A stretch of 64,000 nt of DNA from Candidatus Companilactobacillus pullicola (GTDB lineage Bacteria > Bacillota > Bacilli > Lactobacillales > Lactobacillaceae). The notes below the pieces were generated by a model, which ran no database searches, was not told the origin of the DNA, and saw nothing but the letters and a program-made list of their open reading frames with translations. The stretch spans positions 46,361-110,360 of the forward strand of contig DXCM01000031.1 in the NCBI GenBank assembly GCA_019116025.1. The letters run 5' to 3'. The translations under genes were made by a program, and so were the position numbers. Of the stretch, positions 62,832-64,000 are shown piece after piece. Numbering within the stretch: the stretch's first letter is position 1; every line of letters begins with the position of its first letter.

Positions 62832-63695
62832 CTATGAATGATAAGTTTCTGGATCAAAAAAGGTCGTCTTTCGATAAGAAATTCCATCAATTATCTGCAT
62901 ATCCTCTGGATTTAATTCAAAATCAAAAACATCCAGATTATCTGAAATATGATCAGGATTCGTTGACTTAGCCAGTGGAATAATTTCCTTTTGCACTAGC
63001 CATCTGATCACAACTTGAGAAGCACTTTTTTTGTACTTTTTACCAATCTTGATGATATCTAAATCATGTAAAACACCGCTACCTGGTCCACCAAAAGCAC
63101 GCCAGGCTTCAACGTTCACACCTAAATCACGGCTATAATCGGCAGCTTTTCTTTGAGCAAAACCGGGATGATATTCCAATTGATTAACCACTGGTTTGAC
63201 CTCAGAATCCACGATCAAGGAACTCAATTGTGAACCGTCGAAATTAGAAACCCCAATAGCTTTAATTAAACCTTTTTTATAATATTCTTCCATAGCAAGC
63301 CAAGTTGAAGCATTGATTTCACGCCAATCTTCATGCCACATTTTGTTGGCTGGCCAATGGATCAAGTACATATCTAAGTAATCTAGCCCCAGACGTTCTA
63401 ATGAATCTTCAATCGATTGCTTAGTTTTTTTATAACCATGGTGATCATTCCAAACTTTGGTCGTTACAAAAATATCATCACGACTCAAACCATTTTCATC
63501 TATGGCTTCACGAACTCCTTGACCAACACTTTCTTCGTTGTCATAAGCTGTGGCTGTATCGATCAAGCGATAACCACTCGCAATCGCATTCTTAACAGCA
63601 TCGACCGTCTCCACACCCTTGGGGATAATCGTTCCGAAACCTACAATAGGAATTTGATAACCATTATTTAATGTGTAAGTTGAATTCTTGTCCAT
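62832..63695 (-). CDS. Aldo/keto reductase
   Basis: 287 residues. Catalytic tetrad Asp46 (LIDTATAYDNE), Tyr51, Lys80 (VTTKVW) and His113 (YLIHWPA). IGVSNFDGSQL and a C-terminal LAKSTNPDHISDNLDVF NADPH-phosphate binding segment; relatives of the 2,5-diketo-gluconate reductase group usually have IPKS(T/S), here PLAKS. It reduces aldehydes or ketones with NADPH. A single gene convergent with pcp. Confidence 0.92.
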   Translation of the reverse strand: MDKNSTYTLNNGYQIPIVGFGTIIPKGVETVDAVKNAIASGYRLIDTATAYDNEESVGQGVREAIDENGLSRDDIFVTTKVWNDHHGYKKTKQSIEDSLERLGLDYLDMYLIHWPANKMWHEDWREINASTWLAMEEYYKKGLIKAIGVSNFDGSQLSSLIVDSEVKPVVNQLEYHPGFAQRKAADYSRDLGVNVEAWRAFGGPGSGVLHDLDIIKIGKKYKKSASQVVIRWLVQKEIIPLAKSTNPDHISDNLDVFDFELNPEDMQIIDGISYRKTTFFDPETYHS

Positions 63696-63803
63696 AGTAT
63701 CATCTCCAACATTGTCTGGTTATGAGAATGATACCAACTGGATAATAACCGTGTAAATTTTTTGATATTAGATTATCCAAAAAGGCGATTAAAATATTAA
63801 TGT
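63696..63803. other. Upstream region of the aldo/keto reductase gene
   Basis: About 108 AT-rich bases that should hold the promoter. No hexamer pair could be chosen with confidence. The rest of the end region is filled by the two repeat copies at 63804 and 63894. Confidence 0.35.
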
Positions 63804-63840
63804 TGCCGTCCTCCACAAAAATTGGAAATGTGTTGGAATG
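63804..63840. repeat. Truncated copy of the long palindromic repeat
   Basis: CGTCCTCCACAAAAATTGG at 63807-63825 is identical to 40457-40475. It is followed by AAATGTGTTGGAATGC (GAATGCTGTTGGAACGC in copy 1). Only the left end of the element is present. Confidence 0.7.
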
Positions 63841-63893
63841 CTTCTTACTCAAACCTGGTTGTAGCATTAATACTAACTGATGTAGTTGAAATA

Positions 63894-64000
63894 TGCCGTC
63901 GTCCGCAAAAAATCTGTGGGCCACTGGAACGTGGTGGACACGGCTTGAAGCTAATAATTTTTCACTCTGTGAAAAATCATGGATCTCCAAGTCCGGTCTT
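63894..64000. repeat. Long palindromic repeat, copy 3, cut by the window end
   Basis: AAAAAATCTGTGGGCC (63907-63922) followed by GGAACGTGGTGGACAC (63927-63942), GCTTGAAGCTAATAATTTTT, and ATGGATCTCCAAG. It aligns base for base, with few changes, to the reverse complement of 40823-40994. The right half lies beyond the window. Confidence 0.8.

Noticed and set aside
63700..63990. Minus-strand open frame of 96 codons
   Set aside because: It runs through the palindromic repeat copies and has no ribosome site; its openness is a by-product of the repeat.

Overview
The window is a low-G+C Firmicutes chromosome segment, most likely from the Lactobacillaceae and plausibly the Companilactobacillus group. 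The clues are LicT/RAT beta-glucoside control, a TreR / PTS / trehalose-6-phosphate phosphorylase operon, an L-2-hydroxyisocaproate-type dehydrogenase, a D-Ala-D-Lac type Ddl ligase, SLAP-like and WxL-like surface proteins, and cre-like CcpA boxes. No rRNA, tRNA, CRISPR, intact insertion sequence or phage module was seen. The species assignment is inference.

Layout. 1-5.97 kb (minus strand): a SAM methyltransferase broken by an in-frame TGA, two tandem polytopic PF10131-like membrane proteins, a HesB-like protein, a membrane protein and a HAD phosphatase. 6-8.4 kb: a CtpE-like cation P-type ATPase. 8.4-10.6 kb: a large secreted repeat protein. 10.7-15.6 kb: licT-bglP-bglA with two RAT/terminator switches and cre boxes. 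17.1-21.7 kb: trehalose operon treR-treP-trePP. 22-23.3 kb: a second-type PRPP synthetase with a degenerate catalytic loop, plus YueI. 24.7-27.3 kb: a MerR-controlled SRPBCC/SDR operon. 28.3-32.8 kb: a UDG-like protein, a tandem pair of WYL regulators, and a MerR/oxidoreductase pair with a textbook 19-bp-spacer promoter. 33-34.4 kb: an AT-rich pair of XRE-HTH genes, the second frameshifted at an A6 tract. 36-40.4 kb: a structured leader or small RNA, a palindromic element, and a galactitol-type PTS operon with its own split regulator. 40.4-41 kb: two long palindromic repeats. 41.2-45.8 kb: a zinc-ribbon membrane protein, a WxL-like surface protein and GlpQ. 46-50 kb: nagA, ridA, L-HicDH, ddl. 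50-53 kb: an AlbA_2/Schlafen-type protein and an orphan cellobiose-type EIIC. 53-64 kb: mainly housekeeping and envelope genes (DUF1002, ASCH, RNase HI, DUF915, YhgE, YugP, cardiolipin synthase, Pcp, aldo/keto reductase), ending in another copy of the palindromic repeat.

How it works together. Much of the window is PTS carbohydrate uptake under layered control: LicT antitermination, TreR repression, a PRD regulator, and CcpA through cre boxes. The treP product has no EIIA domain and may borrow the one fused to BglP. Two oxidoreductase loci carry MerR-type promoters next to or upstream of MerR genes.

The features most worth a second look are the 36.09-36.22 kb RNA with mutually exclusive pairings, a family of about 170-bp intergenic palindromes predicted to fold as three-way junctions (three copies plus a fragment), the XRE pair with its A-tract frameshift, the split EIIA of the PTS regulator, and the missing conventional start codon of YhgE.
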